A stretch of DNA of 64,000 bases, from the NCBI RefSeq assembly GCF_000739615.1, contig NZ_BATP01000004.1, positions 1 to 64,000 of the forward strand. The letters run 5' to 3'. The first letter of the stretch is position 1; the number at the start of each line of letters is the position of its first letter. Under the pieces are notes generated by a model, which saw only the letters and a list, made by a program, of their open reading frames with translations, had not been told where the DNA came from and ran no database searches. Shown piece after piece: positions 45,610-54,790 of the stretch. The DNA comes from Haloferula sp. BvORR071. Lineage in GTDB: Bacteria; Verrucomicrobiota; Verrucomicrobiia; Verrucomicrobiales; Akkermansiaceae. The position numbers and the translations under genes are program-made.

Positions 45610-47685
45610 ATGAAACTCCTCCGTTTCGCCTCAGCTGCCCTGATCCTCGCTGGAAGCGTCCGTGCCGAGACCGCAGCACCGGTCACACTTGCCAGCTTGA
45701 TCGCGGAGATGACGGACTACGATTCCGTCGCGAGATGGCCGGAGCCCGCCTACACATGCCTGCAGGCGAGCAGCTATGACCGACGCACGGTGGCCGCGGA
45801 TCGCGACGGCTGGTTCGCCAATGACGACCACACCCAGTTCATCCGCGACGAGGTTACCGAAAGCCGCAAGGAACGCGTGATGATGGATGCGGAGGGGCCG
45901 GGGTGCTTGGTGCGCTTCTGGCTCACCACGGTGAAGAACAAGCACGGGGTGATCCGCATCTACCTCGATGGTGCAGCTGCCCCTTCGCTCACCTTTCCCG
46001 CCTATGATCTCATGAGCGGAACACTCGGCCTGAAGGAGCCTATGGTCATCCCCCACCCCGGCTACACGGCGGACGGCAATGGCGGCAACACGCTGATGCT
46101 GCCCATCCCCTACGCGGAGCACTGCAAGGTCACTTGGGAGGAGAAAGGCGAAGGCCCGCGCTACTATCAGATCAACTATCGGAAGTATGCGGCTGGCACG
46201 AAGGTGGAGACCTTCATGACTGAGAAGCTGGAAGCGGCACGCAGCGCGATCGAGAAGGCGGGTAAGACCTTGCTTTCACCACCGGAGCCGGAGGGCATGC
46301 CGCCGGAATTTACCGGCGGCATCGAGACTTCCAGCCCGCTGGGGGTCCACGGCTTCCAGGCGGGTGGCGTGGAGAGTTCCCTCGACCTGCCCGCGGGAGC
46401 AGCGGCCGTGCGCCAGATCCGGCTTCGCATCAAGCCGGACAAGGGCGAGAACCCTGCCACACTGCTGCGAGCCATGATCGTGAAGATCAGCTTCGACGGG
46501 GAGGAGACGGTGTGGTGTCCAGCCAGCGATTTCTTCGGCAGCGGTGCCGGGCTCAATGAACTCCAGAGCTGGTACCGGAGTGTGTCCGCGGATGGCTGGA
46601 TGACATGCCGATGGGTGATGCCCTACGCACGCTCGGGCCGGATCACGCTGCTGAATGCCGGACGGACTCCCATCATGAGCGAGTTGGAGTGCATCCTCGG
46701 CCCCTGGACTTGGGACCAGCGCTCAATGCACTTCCACACCGCGTGGCATTATGAAGGCAATCTTCGCACGCCGCCGGCGCGCGACTGGAACTTCATCAAG
46801 CTCGGCGGTCGCGGCGTCTATGTCGGCGATACCCTCTCCCTCTACAATGAAGTCCCCACCTGGTATGGCGAGGGTGACGAGAAGATCCGCCTGGATGGCG
46901 AGACCCTGCCCTCCCATCTCGGCACCGGCACGGAGGATTACTACGGCTACTCCTTCGCCCCACGCGGGATCATGCAGACGCCCTTCGCCAACCAGATCCG
47001 GGTCGATGAGCCGCGGACGCAGGGGCACAACGTCCTGACCCGCACGCGCAACCTTGATAGTATTCCCTTCACGCGCTCTTTGGACTTCGATATCGAGCTG
47101 ATCTCCTGGGCACCCACCAGGATGATCTATGCCGCCACCACGCATTGGTATGCCTTCCCCGGCGGGTCATCGAATCGCCAGCCGGAAGTGGCGAATGCGA
47201 CAGCTCCCATCCCGACCTTGCAGGACGCCCAAAAGCCGCCCGCGGCCTTCCCCGGTGTAGTGGAGGCAGAAGGACTGAGGATCTCATCCTCCACCGCCGG
47301 CATGGTTCGGGAAACGCAGGACATGCAGCTCTTCGGCATCGGCATGTGGAGCAGTGGCAAGCAGCTTCTGGTTCGTGGCACGGCAGAGGAAAACCAGGTG
47401 ACACTCGAGCTTCCTGCTCCGGATGCGAGGCCGAAGAAGCTGATCGTGGGAGCCACACGTGCGGCGGACTATGCCACCCTGTCCTTCACCGTGAACGACA
47501 AGCCGGCGGCAGTGAGATTCGATGGCTATGCCAAGTCCGTGAGCCACTCCGGAGACATCGAGCTTGGCACCTTCACGCCGGTGGATGGGAAATTTGAGAT
47601 CCGGGTGGAAGTCACCGGGACGAATCCCGCAACGACCGGGCCGCGCTATTATTTCGGGCTCGATTACTTCCGGCTCCAGGAGTGA
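45610..47685 (+). CDS. Secreted DUF2961 (GH172-type) protein with C-terminal extension
   Basis: 691 residues from ATG 45610 with a signal peptide (MKLLRFASAALILAGSVRA). DUF2961 features include LASLIAEMTDYDSVARWP, YLDGAAAPSLTFPAYDLMSG, GEGDEKIRLDGETLPSHLGTG, the hallmark TEDYYGYSF and ELISWAPTRMIYAATTHWYAFPG. DUF2961 members are classed in glycoside hydrolase family 172, acting on fructosides or arabinofuranosides, so an exported glycosidase is likely. The last 140 residues are a separate beta-rich region (QLLVRGTAEENQVTLELPAP). A longer frame from 45523 is rejected. Confidence 0.85.
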   Translation: MKLLRFASAALILAGSVRAETAAPVTLASLIAEMTDYDSVARWPEPAYTCLQASSYDRRTVAADRDGWFANDDHTQFIRDEVTESRKERVMMDAEGPGCLVRFWLTTVKNKHGVIRIYLDGAAAPSLTFPAYDLMSGTLGLKEPMVIPHPGYTADGNGGNTLMLPIPYAEHCKVTWEEKGEGPRYYQINYRKYAAGTKVETFMTEKLEAARSAIEKAGKTLLSPPEPEGMPPEFTGGIETSSPLGVHGFQAGGVESSLDLPAGAAAVRQIRLRIKPDKGENPATLLRAMIVKISFDGEETVWCPASDFFGSGAGLNELQSWYRSVSADGWMTCRWVMPYARSGRITLLNAGRTPIMSELECILGPWTWDQRSMHFHTAWHYEGNLRTPPARDWNFIKLGGRGVYVGDTLSLYNEVPTWYGEGDEKIRLDGETLPSHLGTGTEDYYGYSFAPRGIMQTPFANQIRVDEPRTQGHNVLTRTRNLDSIPFTRSLDFDIELISWAPTRMIYAATTHWYAFPGGSSNRQPEVANATAPIPTLQDAQKPPAAFPGVVEAEGLRISSSTAGMVRETQDMQLFGIGMWSSGKQLLVRGTAEENQVTLELPAPDARPKKLIVGATRAADYATLSFTVNDKPAAVRFDGYAKSVSHSGDIELGTFTPVDGKFEIRVEVTGTNPATTGPRYYFGLDYFRLQE

Positions 47686-47741
47686 CAAAAGCCGCGAGGG
47701 CATTGGCTTGAGCGCCTTCGATCTTCTGCAAAGCTCCGCTC

Positions 47742-48077
47742 ATGTCTACCGCCTTCGGCCCGCTCGATGAATTGATGGGGCGCTTGCTCGAAACATGGGA
47801 GCAGCGCTACGACTTCGAGTTTGATCGGAAAAAGCGAGTTGCCAGCTTCTCACGAGACGGAATGCAGGTGCAGGTCGACGAATTACCAAGCGGCGAACTC
47901 TCGGTCGTGTATGAGCACGCTCTCCACGAGACCGCCACGGAAGTTTGTGGACCTGCGGAGGCGGCCTCACTCATCGAAGCGATTTTGTCGCGGCGGAACC
48001 TCTGCCGCGTTCCGATGCCAAAATGTGGATCCGTCGCAGTTCAGCGACCTTGGTGGAAGCGGATCTTCGGGAGTTAG
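47742..48077 (+). CDS. Hypothetical small cytoplasmic protein (111 aa)
   Basis: Family not recognised. From ATG 47742 (MSTAFGPLDELMG) to a stop at 48077. The protein is soluble with no signal peptide; an alpha/beta core is suggested by FEFDRKKRVASFSRDGMQVQVDELPSG and EAASLIEAILSRRN. It is followed by a hairpin-containing gap. Lower GC in its third part than its neighbours may hint at recent arrival, but the gene is too short to judge. Confidence 0.5.
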   Translation: MSTAFGPLDELMGRLLETWEQRYDFEFDRKKRVASFSRDGMQVQVDELPSGELSVVYEHALHETATEVCGPAEAASLIEAILSRRNLCRVPMPKCGSVAVQRPWWKRIFGS

Positions 48078-48246
48078 AGCATTTCATAAAAGACGATACC
48101 CCGGGTAGCCGACTGTTGCCATCTTCGCCCTTCGGGCTAGGACGGCCGCGGCCGGCAACCTTGGGCCATATGATGGAGCGGCATAGCCGTTCTCGGAAGG
48201 GATTTCCCCAAAGGACGGCCACGACCCTTCTTCGAATGCTCTAACC
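48078..48246. other. Hairpin-containing intergenic region
   Basis: Between a small gene and the 3' end of an EEP gene. It has GCCC-TTC-GGGC at 48127-48137 and the 10-base palindrome GGCCGCGGCC at 48144-48153. The small hairpin core CCCTTCGGG is shared with the REP-like element at 18.3 kb. No gene is visible. Confidence 0.4.
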
Positions 48247-49194
48247 TCACCATGCGATCTCCGCCACCACCGGCCGGTGGTCGGAACCGAGATCCGGGCC
48301 TACCCAATGCTTCCAGCACTTTGCGGCAAGCGGTTTCCCCGGCGGTCCCCGGTAGAGCAAGTGATCGATCGGAATCGCGAATACCAAGCTTCCGCGTTGC
48401 CACGTTGGGGAGACCGCAGTACCTCTCAATCCTGCGACAAAAAGAGGCTTCATCGCGCTGCTCCATGGAGTCGCATTGAAATCCCCCGCCACTACCACGG
48501 CTCCAGGCTCCTGAGCCATATCGTCGGCGACGGCCTTCAGATAGCTATCACGTTCGTCGGTGTGAGCGGCGCCGCCGGGTGGATTCGGATGAACGCCGTA
48601 GCAGGTCATCACTCCCGCAGGAGCTTGCAGGTGCACCTTCAGGCAAGGCAGCCGGCGCTTGCCTTGAGACTCTATCTCACGATCCAGAATCGGCAGCTTC
48701 GAGTAGAAGACGAAGCCAAAGTTGCCCCGGCCTGCATACTCGACGGAGTAAGGGTAACTCGCCGATAGCAGCCTCAATTCGTTGGCCCAAGTCTCATCTG
48801 CCTCGGGAAAGAAGACCACATCGGGAGCCGTTTCCCGAACCCAGGAAACGGCCTCCGCATACCGCGTGTTTGAAGTCTCCACATTGAATGAAGCGAAACG
48901 CAAAGCGGTTCCTCCCGCTTGTTCGCTTGGGACCACCCAACAAGGGATTACGCGGGCTGCCGGCACCAACAAGAGAGCCACGACAAGAGCAGTCTGCCGC
49001 CAAGCCCTCCGGCAAAGGACAAAAATTAGAACCGCTAGCAGGAAGGCGGCGTACTGAAGTTGGAAATGGTTGAAGAGATCGAAGAACCAGAAACGTCCCC
49101 CGATCCATCCCAGAACCGGCAGAAGCCCCACAACTACAGCAAGGCCGACAAACAAGTTCATGGGCCCAGGTGGGAACAAACGTGGACACTTCAT
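48247..49194 (-). CDS. Membrane-anchored endonuclease/exonuclease/phosphatase family protein (copy A)
   Basis: About 315 residues from ATG 49194 (GTG 49215 overlaps the next gene). Two or three N-terminal hydrophobic segments (FVGLAVVVGLLPVLGWIG, FLLAVLIFVLC) precede the EEP domain. Metal and phosphate-binding motifs are LRFASFNVETSN, VVFFPEADETWAN, VVAGDFNATPWSSAMKPL and the C-terminal GSDHRPVVAEIAW. EEP enzymes cut phosphodiesters in nucleic acids or lipids; here the domain should lie outside the inner membrane. It is the third gene of a tandem triplet, downstream of the two copies at higher coordinates. Confidence 0.8.
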   Translation of the reverse strand: MKCPRLFPPGPMNLFVGLAVVVGLLPVLGWIGGRFWFFDLFNHFQLQYAAFLLAVLIFVLCRRAWRQTALVVALLLVPAARVIPCWVVPSEQAGGTALRFASFNVETSNTRYAEAVSWVRETAPDVVFFPEADETWANELRLLSASYPYSVEYAGRGNFGFVFYSKLPILDREIESQGKRRLPCLKVHLQAPAGVMTCYGVHPNPPGGAAHTDERDSYLKAVADDMAQEPGAVVVAGDFNATPWSSAMKPLFVAGLRGTAVSPTWQRGSLVFAIPIDHLLYRGPPGKPLAAKCWKHWVGPDLGSDHRPVVAEIAW

Positions 49195-49208
49195 CACTCC
49201 AAGAAAAT

Positions 49209-50159
49209 TCACCACGCGATCTCCGCCACCACCGGCCGGTGGTCCGATCCCAGATCGGGGCCGACCCAGCGGCGTTTGAGGCCATCGGACTGAGGCTTAT
49301 CCAATGGACCGCGGTAGAGCAGGTGGTCGATGGGGGTAGCCAAGAGCGGGTTGCCGCGTTCCCAGGTCGGCGAGACCGAGCGCCCCTGCAATCCCGCAGC
49401 GAAGAGCGGCTTCATCGCACGACTCCAGATCGTCGCGTTCAGATCTCCTGCCAGCACCACCGCTCCAGGTTCGGCCTTCACTTGCTCGGCAATAATCAGA
49501 AGGAAGGCATCGCGTTCATTCGCCCAAAACTCGGTGGCGGGCGGCACCGGATGCGCGCCGAAGAAGGTGAACTCTCCTTGCGGACCTTGAAGGCGGAGCT
49601 TCAATAGAGGCAGCTCCATTTCGCCACAGGGAATGATCTCTTGTTTCAGGATGGGTAGCTTCGAGTAGCAGGCAAAGCCGAAGTTTCCTTCCACGATGTG
49701 CTCCACCGCATGCGGATGGCTGGCGAGCAGCGGCTTCAGGTGCTCCGCCCACACTTCATCCACCTCGGGCAGGAAGATCACATCCGGATCGGTCTCGCGG
49801 ATCCACGAAACGGCATCCGCGTAACGCTCGTTTGCGGTCAGCACATTGAAGGAAGCGAAGCGCAGGGACGCGCCGATCGCCGGCTTGTGCAACGAAGGCA
49901 GGGATGGCTCCGCTAGCCTAACAAGTGGCACCGCCAGGAACAGCGCAGTCAGCAAGGCCAGCCGCCATGCCTTCCAGCAGCCGAGACAGATAACCGCAAT
50001 CGCAAGGGCGCCTGCATACTGCCATTGGAAATGATTGAAGAGGTCCAGCAGCCAGTAGCTGCCGCCCAGCCAGCCAACGATCGGCAAGATGCCTGCAATC
50101 ACTGCCAAGCGCGCGATGAATGGCTTGGGCTTGGGCATGAGGACGGATCGCCAGGTCAT
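49209..50159 (-). CDS. Membrane-anchored endonuclease/exonuclease/phosphatase family protein (copy B)
   Basis: About 316 residues from ATG 50159. N-terminal membrane segments (LAVIAGILPIVGWLGGSYWLL, AGALAIAVICLG) are followed by the EEP domain with LRFASFNVLTANERY, VIFLPEVDEVWAEHL, VVLAGDLNATIWSRAMKPLF and the same C-terminal GSDHRPVVAEIAW. Protein and DNA are close to copy A: the last 36 bp before the stop (CACCACGCGATCTCC... on the plus strand) differ at one base. The gene lies 14 bp after copy C and 14 bp before copy A, so the three form an operon. Confidence 0.82.
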   Translation of the reverse strand: MTWRSVLMPKPKPFIARLAVIAGILPIVGWLGGSYWLLDLFNHFQWQYAGALAIAVICLGCWKAWRLALLTALFLAVPLVRLAEPSLPSLHKPAIGASLRFASFNVLTANERYADAVSWIRETDPDVIFLPEVDEVWAEHLKPLLASHPHAVEHIVEGNFGFACYSKLPILKQEIIPCGEMELPLLKLRLQGPQGEFTFFGAHPVPPATEFWANERDAFLLIIAEQVKAEPGAVVLAGDLNATIWSRAMKPLFAAGLQGRSVSPTWERGNPLLATPIDHLLYRGPLDKPQSDGLKRRWVGPDLGSDHRPVVAEIAW

Positions 50160-50172
50160 CTCTTACTCAAGG

Positions 50173-51114
50173 TTACCACGATAGCTCCGCGACCACTGGC
50201 CGGTGGTCTGATCCGATATCCGGGCCGATCAAGAAGCTCTTGCAACTCATCCCCTCACCGCGAAACAGGATGTGGTCGATGGGGATGCCGAGCACCGGAT
50301 TGCCGCGGCTCCAGGTGGGCCCGGGAGCCTTGCCCTTCGAGGCATCCTGCAGGCCAAGCTTGTAGAGGTCCTTGGTCTTCGCACTCCAGCGCGTGGCATT
50401 GAAATCCCCGACCAAAACCACCCTGCCCTGCTCTTGTGAGACCTCCTGCTCCGCTGCGGCCATGAAGTCGTCCAATGCTTTCGCCCAGTCCGGGGTAAGC
50501 GGCGGCAGCGGATGCCCGGCAAAGAAAACCAGCGGCCCGCCCGGGGTCGCCAGCCGCGCTTCCAGCAGGCGAAACTCGATCTTGCTCACCCGGTGCATCT
50601 CGAAGCTAGAGATAGGGAACTTGGAGAAGAAGGCCATGTCCGGGCCATCATTGATGAAGTGCGGGTACACGCCCTCCAGCGCCTTCAATGCCTCCGTCCA
50701 TTCTTCGCTCACCTCCGTGAAGAAAATCGCATCAGGCAGCGTTTCCTTCACCCAAGCGATGGTCCGCGCATGCTTTTGATTTGAGGCCAGCACATTGAAG
50801 GATGCGATCTTCACGACCGTCGAACCCTGCGCCACCGCCGGCGCCGGTAGATAGCCCGGGACGACCCGCGATAACGGGATGAGTGAGAGCAGCGCTGCCA
50901 CCATCGCCATTCGCCGCGACTGCAGCCTCAGAAGCAGGATCGCGCATAGCAGGAGGAACCAAGCGTATTGATACTGGAAGTGATTGCAGAGATCGAGGAG
51001 CCAGAAGCTCCCGCCGCCGATCCAGCCCAGCAAGGGCAGCAGACCTGTCACCACGGCAAGGAAACCGATCAGGCGCGTAAGCCACTTCGTAATGCCGTCG
51101 CTGGGTTTGCTCAT
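50173..51114 (-). CDS. Membrane-anchored endonuclease/exonuclease/phosphatase family protein (copy C)
   Basis: About 313 residues from ATG 51114 (MSKPSDG); ATG 51132 is an alternative. It has the same plan: two N-terminal hydrophobic helices (LIGFLAVVTGLLPLLGWIGG, AWFLLLCAILLL) and an EEP domain with VKIASFNVLASNQKH, AIFFTEVSEEWTEAL, VVLVGDFNATRWSAKTKDL and GPDIGSDHRPVVAELSW. It is the most divergent of the triplet and lies first in the operon, with the sigma-factor gene divergent upstream. The expected site is the periplasm. Confidence 0.82.
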   Translation of the reverse strand: MSKPSDGITKWLTRLIGFLAVVTGLLPLLGWIGGGSFWLLDLCNHFQYQYAWFLLLCAILLLRLQSRRMAMVAALLSLIPLSRVVPGYLPAPAVAQGSTVVKIASFNVLASNQKHARTIAWVKETLPDAIFFTEVSEEWTEALKALEGVYPHFINDGPDMAFFSKFPISSFEMHRVSKIEFRLLEARLATPGGPLVFFAGHPLPPLTPDWAKALDDFMAAAEQEVSQEQGRVVLVGDFNATRWSAKTKDLYKLGLQDASKGKAPGPTWSRGNPVLGIPIDHILFRGEGMSCKSFLIGPDIGSDHRPVVAELSW

Positions 51115-51230
51115 CGTTCGTCGTCGGCACATCCTTCCTGCTTCCAGCAGCCACGGCAAGAACCCCGGCTTACGGCGCATGAAGGAGAGGTGAATTTTTC
51201 TGTCTCATCCCGGGTGGCTGCGGTGTCTTG

Positions 51231-53282
51231 ATGGAAACGATGGCGGACAATCCATTCGAACTTCTGCAACGCTTCAACCGTGACCGCTCCGAAGCGGCCT
51301 TCCGCGAACTGGTCCGGCAGCACTCGCCGCTGGTCTTTGCCACCGCCCTGCGCCGCCTGAATGGCGATCGCAGTGCCGCGCAGGATGTGATGCAGGAGGT
51401 CTTCACCCTGCTGGTGCGGAAATCCTCCGGACTGGATCCAGCGCAGCTTTCCGCGTGGCTCTACCGCCAGACCTGCCGCCGGGCAGCCAACCACGTCCGC
51501 AGCGAAAGCCGGCGGCGCCAGCGCGAACTCGTCTCCATGGAAGCCATGAACCACCCTCCCACCCCTGATGAGTCCGACCGCGAACTGCTGGCCCGCGAAC
51601 TCGACTCCGCGATGCTCAGCCTGCCTTCGTCCGACCGGAGCGCGCTGGTCATGCGCTATTTCGAGGATCGAGATTTCCGCAGCGTGGCGGGAACCCTTGG
51701 CTTGAGCGAGGTCGCCGCCCGCAAGCGTGTCTCGCGGGCCTTGGAGAAGCTCGCAGCCGTCCTCAAGCGGCGCGGCATCACAACCGGTAGCGCCTTACTC
51801 GGCAGCACGATGAGCAGCATGGGGCGAAGCATTCCACCAGATTCCATGGTGGCGAAGGTTTCACTGCAGGCCATGAAGTCTCTACCCGCAGCGGGATCAC
51901 CATCGCTCTCCGGGCTCATGAAGCCTGCGCTCGCGGGTGTCGCCTTGGTGTCCCTCATCTCTGCTGGCCTCCTCGCGAAGTCCCGCCCGACACCAGTGCC
52001 TCCGGTGCCCATGGCAAGCACTCCCACATCCGCCCGAGAATCCGGACTCGCCTATCTGCTGCGACCGGTGACGGATACCTCGATCGAAAACCTGATCGCG
52101 GAGATCAAACGCAACCAGGCGGGTCCCGGACATTCACTGGTGACGCTGCGGCTGAGGGCAATTCTCGATCGCGTCGCCATCGCGGATATCCCTGCATTCG
52201 TCGTGCTGGCCGGGGAAAAGCTCACGGTGGCCGAGCAGACTGCCTGCTACGCCCCCCTGTTTGAGCGCTGGCTCGACCAAGATCCGGCGGCAGCGCTGAG
52301 CTACGTCCTCCTCAACAAGCCAGGGGAGAAGGTCGATGCCGAGACATCCACCTACATGTTAGGCAATCTCTTCCGGGCTTGGGTGGAGAAGGACCTGAAG
52401 CAAGCGGATGCCTGGCTACGTGAGCATTGGGGCGACGAGGGATTCAAGGAGCATCGCTGGAACGGCAGCGTGGGCGAAGGATTCGCGATGGAGGTGGCGA
52501 ACGACTATGTCTTGCGCGGCAACGTAAGCGACGCCTTCGAGTTCATCCGAGCTCTGCCGAATGCCGATGCGCGACGCCGTTGCTTGCGCGGACTCGCTGG
52601 CGAAGATCCCTATGGCAACGCTTGGCACAATATCGATCCGGATCGCCTGTTAGAGGTCCTCCGGGCCTTATCGGGATTTCCCGAAACAGAGCCGGCGGGA
52701 GAGGCACGCGTGCTCTTGTGGCAAAGCCTCAACCGAAGCCGGCCGGAAGACGCCGCGAAGGTGCTAGCAGCCCTGAGCCCGCAGGAACACTTCGAAGCCG
52801 CCCTCGCCAAGACCGGTCACTACAGCAAGCTCGCCTCGCGGACCAAAACAGCCGGCGGCGGAACGATTTCTCATTTCGACCAGATCACGGATACCACCGC
52901 AGGTGAAGCCGACGCGATGGCCGCAGGTCTTGCCGCCGGGCTTTCGCGCCAAGAGATCTTGAAGGCCATCGGTGCTGCACTGGTATCCAAGGGCAATCCC
53001 GCAGTGGCAGTGCCGTGGCTGGCGGGACACCGCGAGGAAGTCGAAGTCGACGCGGTTTTACTCGGGGCGATCCGGGATGCTGCGCGGCGGGAGGATCACA
53101 GCAATCTTATCCTCTGGGCTGCGTGCCTGAGGGATCCTGATCTGCGCATGAGTATCGCGCGAGCTGGATTCCGCCAGATCCTCGCTCAACCGGGCGATAC
53201 CGCGAAGAACCTATTGGCCGATCCCAGCTTGGATGCCGGGTTGCGGGAAGAACTCGTGGAAATCCGTGATGCCAAGCCATGA
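51231..53282 (+). CDS. ECF sigma factor fused by a membrane helix to a large C-terminal repeat domain
   Basis: 683 residues from ATG 51231 (TTG 51228 also possible). Residues 20-95 are sigma region 2 (FRELVRQHSPLVFATALRRL, AAQDVMQEVFTLL, LYRQTCRRAANHVR). Residues 125-178 are region 4 (SLPSSDRSALVMRYFED, FRSVAGTLGLSEVAARKRVSRAL). A single membrane helix lies at 231-249 (KPALAGVALVSLISAGLLA). The C-terminal 430 residues have W..xDPxAA repeats such as RWLDQDPAAALSY and AWVEKDLKQADAW. The sigma part would be in the cytoplasm and the repeat part outside, or the membrane segment may be a tether. It overlaps the next gene by 4 bp. Confidence 0.82.
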   Translation: METMADNPFELLQRFNRDRSEAAFRELVRQHSPLVFATALRRLNGDRSAAQDVMQEVFTLLVRKSSGLDPAQLSAWLYRQTCRRAANHVRSESRRRQRELVSMEAMNHPPTPDESDRELLARELDSAMLSLPSSDRSALVMRYFEDRDFRSVAGTLGLSEVAARKRVSRALEKLAAVLKRRGITTGSALLGSTMSSMGRSIPPDSMVAKVSLQAMKSLPAAGSPSLSGLMKPALAGVALVSLISAGLLAKSRPTPVPPVPMASTPTSARESGLAYLLRPVTDTSIENLIAEIKRNQAGPGHSLVTLRLRAILDRVAIADIPAFVVLAGEKLTVAEQTACYAPLFERWLDQDPAAALSYVLLNKPGEKVDAETSTYMLGNLFRAWVEKDLKQADAWLREHWGDEGFKEHRWNGSVGEGFAMEVANDYVLRGNVSDAFEFIRALPNADARRRCLRGLAGEDPYGNAWHNIDPDRLLEVLRALSGFPETEPAGEARVLLWQSLNRSRPEDAAKVLAALSPQEHFEAALAKTGHYSKLASRTKTAGGGTISHFDQITDTTAGEADAMAAGLAAGLSRQEILKAIGAALVSKGNPAVAVPWLAGHREEVEVDAVLLGAIRDAARREDHSNLILWAACLRDPDLRMSIARAGFRQILAQPGDTAKNLLADPSLDAGLREELVEIRDAKP

Positions 53283-54556
53283 ATGCTTTCCTCCAGCGCC
53301 AAGTCCTCAGCTTCGGGTGTGCCGCTTTGCTCACTGCGGCAGTTTGGTATGCCTGCTGGCCGCAGAGGCTGCCGGTGGCAAGTGCCCGATCTCATGCCGA
53401 GCCTTCACCACAGGAGCCAAAGTCCAAGAACTGGCAGGAGGCCGTGGCCCAAACTGCAAGCGCGGAAGGCAATGAGGCGCGCCTGGCCGCGGCCGTTCGA
53501 CTGGGTGAGGTGCCCACAGCCGAGATCCCGGCGCTTCTCGATTCGATCGAGTTGGTCAAGGACCGGCAGCTGACTCTTGCGGCCAAAACCTTGCTGATCC
53601 GCTGGGCCTCCGAGGATGGCAAGGCAGCCGCGGAGTGGTCGTGGCTCAAGTTCCGGGCGGATGGCATGTGGTATTTCGTGCTCCTGGAGATCGCGGGGGC
53701 ATGGGCATGGCGAGACCCGGAGGGCCTTGCCAAGTGGACGATGGAGATCGTGGCGCAGCAAGGCCCCGGCTTTCAAGACAGCCTGTCAGTTGAGGAAGTC
53801 TTGAAGCGCGATGTGCCGGTGATCGAAAGGGGGCGGGGCGCGAAGATCTGCGAGCTGCTGATCCGACAATCGCCGCGCTGGGCCTTCGAGCTCTTCCTGA
53901 AGCTTCCGGGATGGTCCACCGGAGATGGCTTCATGACCTCCTCGCTGCAGAGTCCCGAGCAGATCCAAGATGCTCTGCTGGCCTTCGACCTTGAGTCTAT
54001 GAATCTGGATGCGACTCGCGGAATCAGCGGCCCTGCCATCTACGCCCACAGCCTGCTCACCGATTGGCGGAAATTGGATCCGCAGGGCTTTGCATCCTCG
54101 CCTTATGCCAAGTATCTCAAGCTGGGGATTTCGAATGAGGAGATTGGCCAATACCAACGCTGGACGACCCTGCCGAAGGAAGAGCGCGGCACAGCCGCCG
54201 CGAAGATGCTGGAGGCTGGAACTAACCAAGCGCGGTCCGGCTTGGTGCTTTCGATGACGGAGGATTGGGCCAAGGAAGACCCCGCGGCTTGCCGCGAGTG
54301 GCTGGCTTCATTGCCAGCGGAATTGGCCGAGGCCGGAGCCCGGCCCTTCGCGATGGCAGCGGGCGGGAGCTACGTCGAATCGATCTGGAAGGAGAGTGAG
54401 TCATTTGACACCTCGCTCCGTGAAGGATGCCGGATCGACTCCCACAAGGCCTGGCGGAAAGACCATCCGGAGGGCAATCCGGACATGAATGGCTGGAGTG
54501 AGGAGGCGAAGCAGGCGTGGAGCGATCTGGATGCGCTGTGGCGGGTGGAGAGATGA
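53279..54556 (+). CDS. Membrane-anchored W-x3-DPxAA repeat protein coupled to the sigma factor
   Basis: 425 residues. The N-terminus has one hydrophobic helix (QVLSFGCAALLTAAVWYACW). The rest is helical and contains repeats of the same type as in the sigma factor: RWASEDGKAAAEWSWL, AWAWRDPEGLAKWTM, DWAKEDPAACREWLASLP and others, spaced irregularly. Such repeats are common in verrucomicrobial exported proteins and have no known function. The start overlaps the sigma-factor stop (ATGA 53279-53282), so translation is coupled. It may bind or regulate the sigma factor, as an anti-sigma partner would, but there is no direct evidence. Confidence 0.72.
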   Translation: MNAFLQRQVLSFGCAALLTAAVWYACWPQRLPVASARSHAEPSPQEPKSKNWQEAVAQTASAEGNEARLAAAVRLGEVPTAEIPALLDSIELVKDRQLTLAAKTLLIRWASEDGKAAAEWSWLKFRADGMWYFVLLEIAGAWAWRDPEGLAKWTMEIVAQQGPGFQDSLSVEEVLKRDVPVIERGRGAKICELLIRQSPRWAFELFLKLPGWSTGDGFMTSSLQSPEQIQDALLAFDLESMNLDATRGISGPAIYAHSLLTDWRKLDPQGFASSPYAKYLKLGISNEEIGQYQRWTTLPKEERGTAAAKMLEAGTNQARSGLVLSMTEDWAKEDPAACREWLASLPAELAEAGARPFAMAAGGSYVESIWKESESFDTSLREGCRIDSHKAWRKDHPEGNPDMNGWSEEAKQAWSDLDALWRVER

Positions 54557-54790
54557 GGAGAGTTCGGGCGGCTCTTCCCGAAACTCGCCATGGGGCATTT
54601 GCCTCATTTGATTGCGGCGGTGAAGCCCTGAATCTGGCCATGGCGCAACCTGAGAAGGCGCCCGCGAAGTGGCGCCCGGCAGGCACAACAAATTCTCCGA
54701 TGCGGGATAGGACGGGTCCCGCGCCACGCTTCCTGCCGGCATACCGGTCACATCAATGTTGTCCGGGCTGAAGACGAGGCCCGCTGCCCG

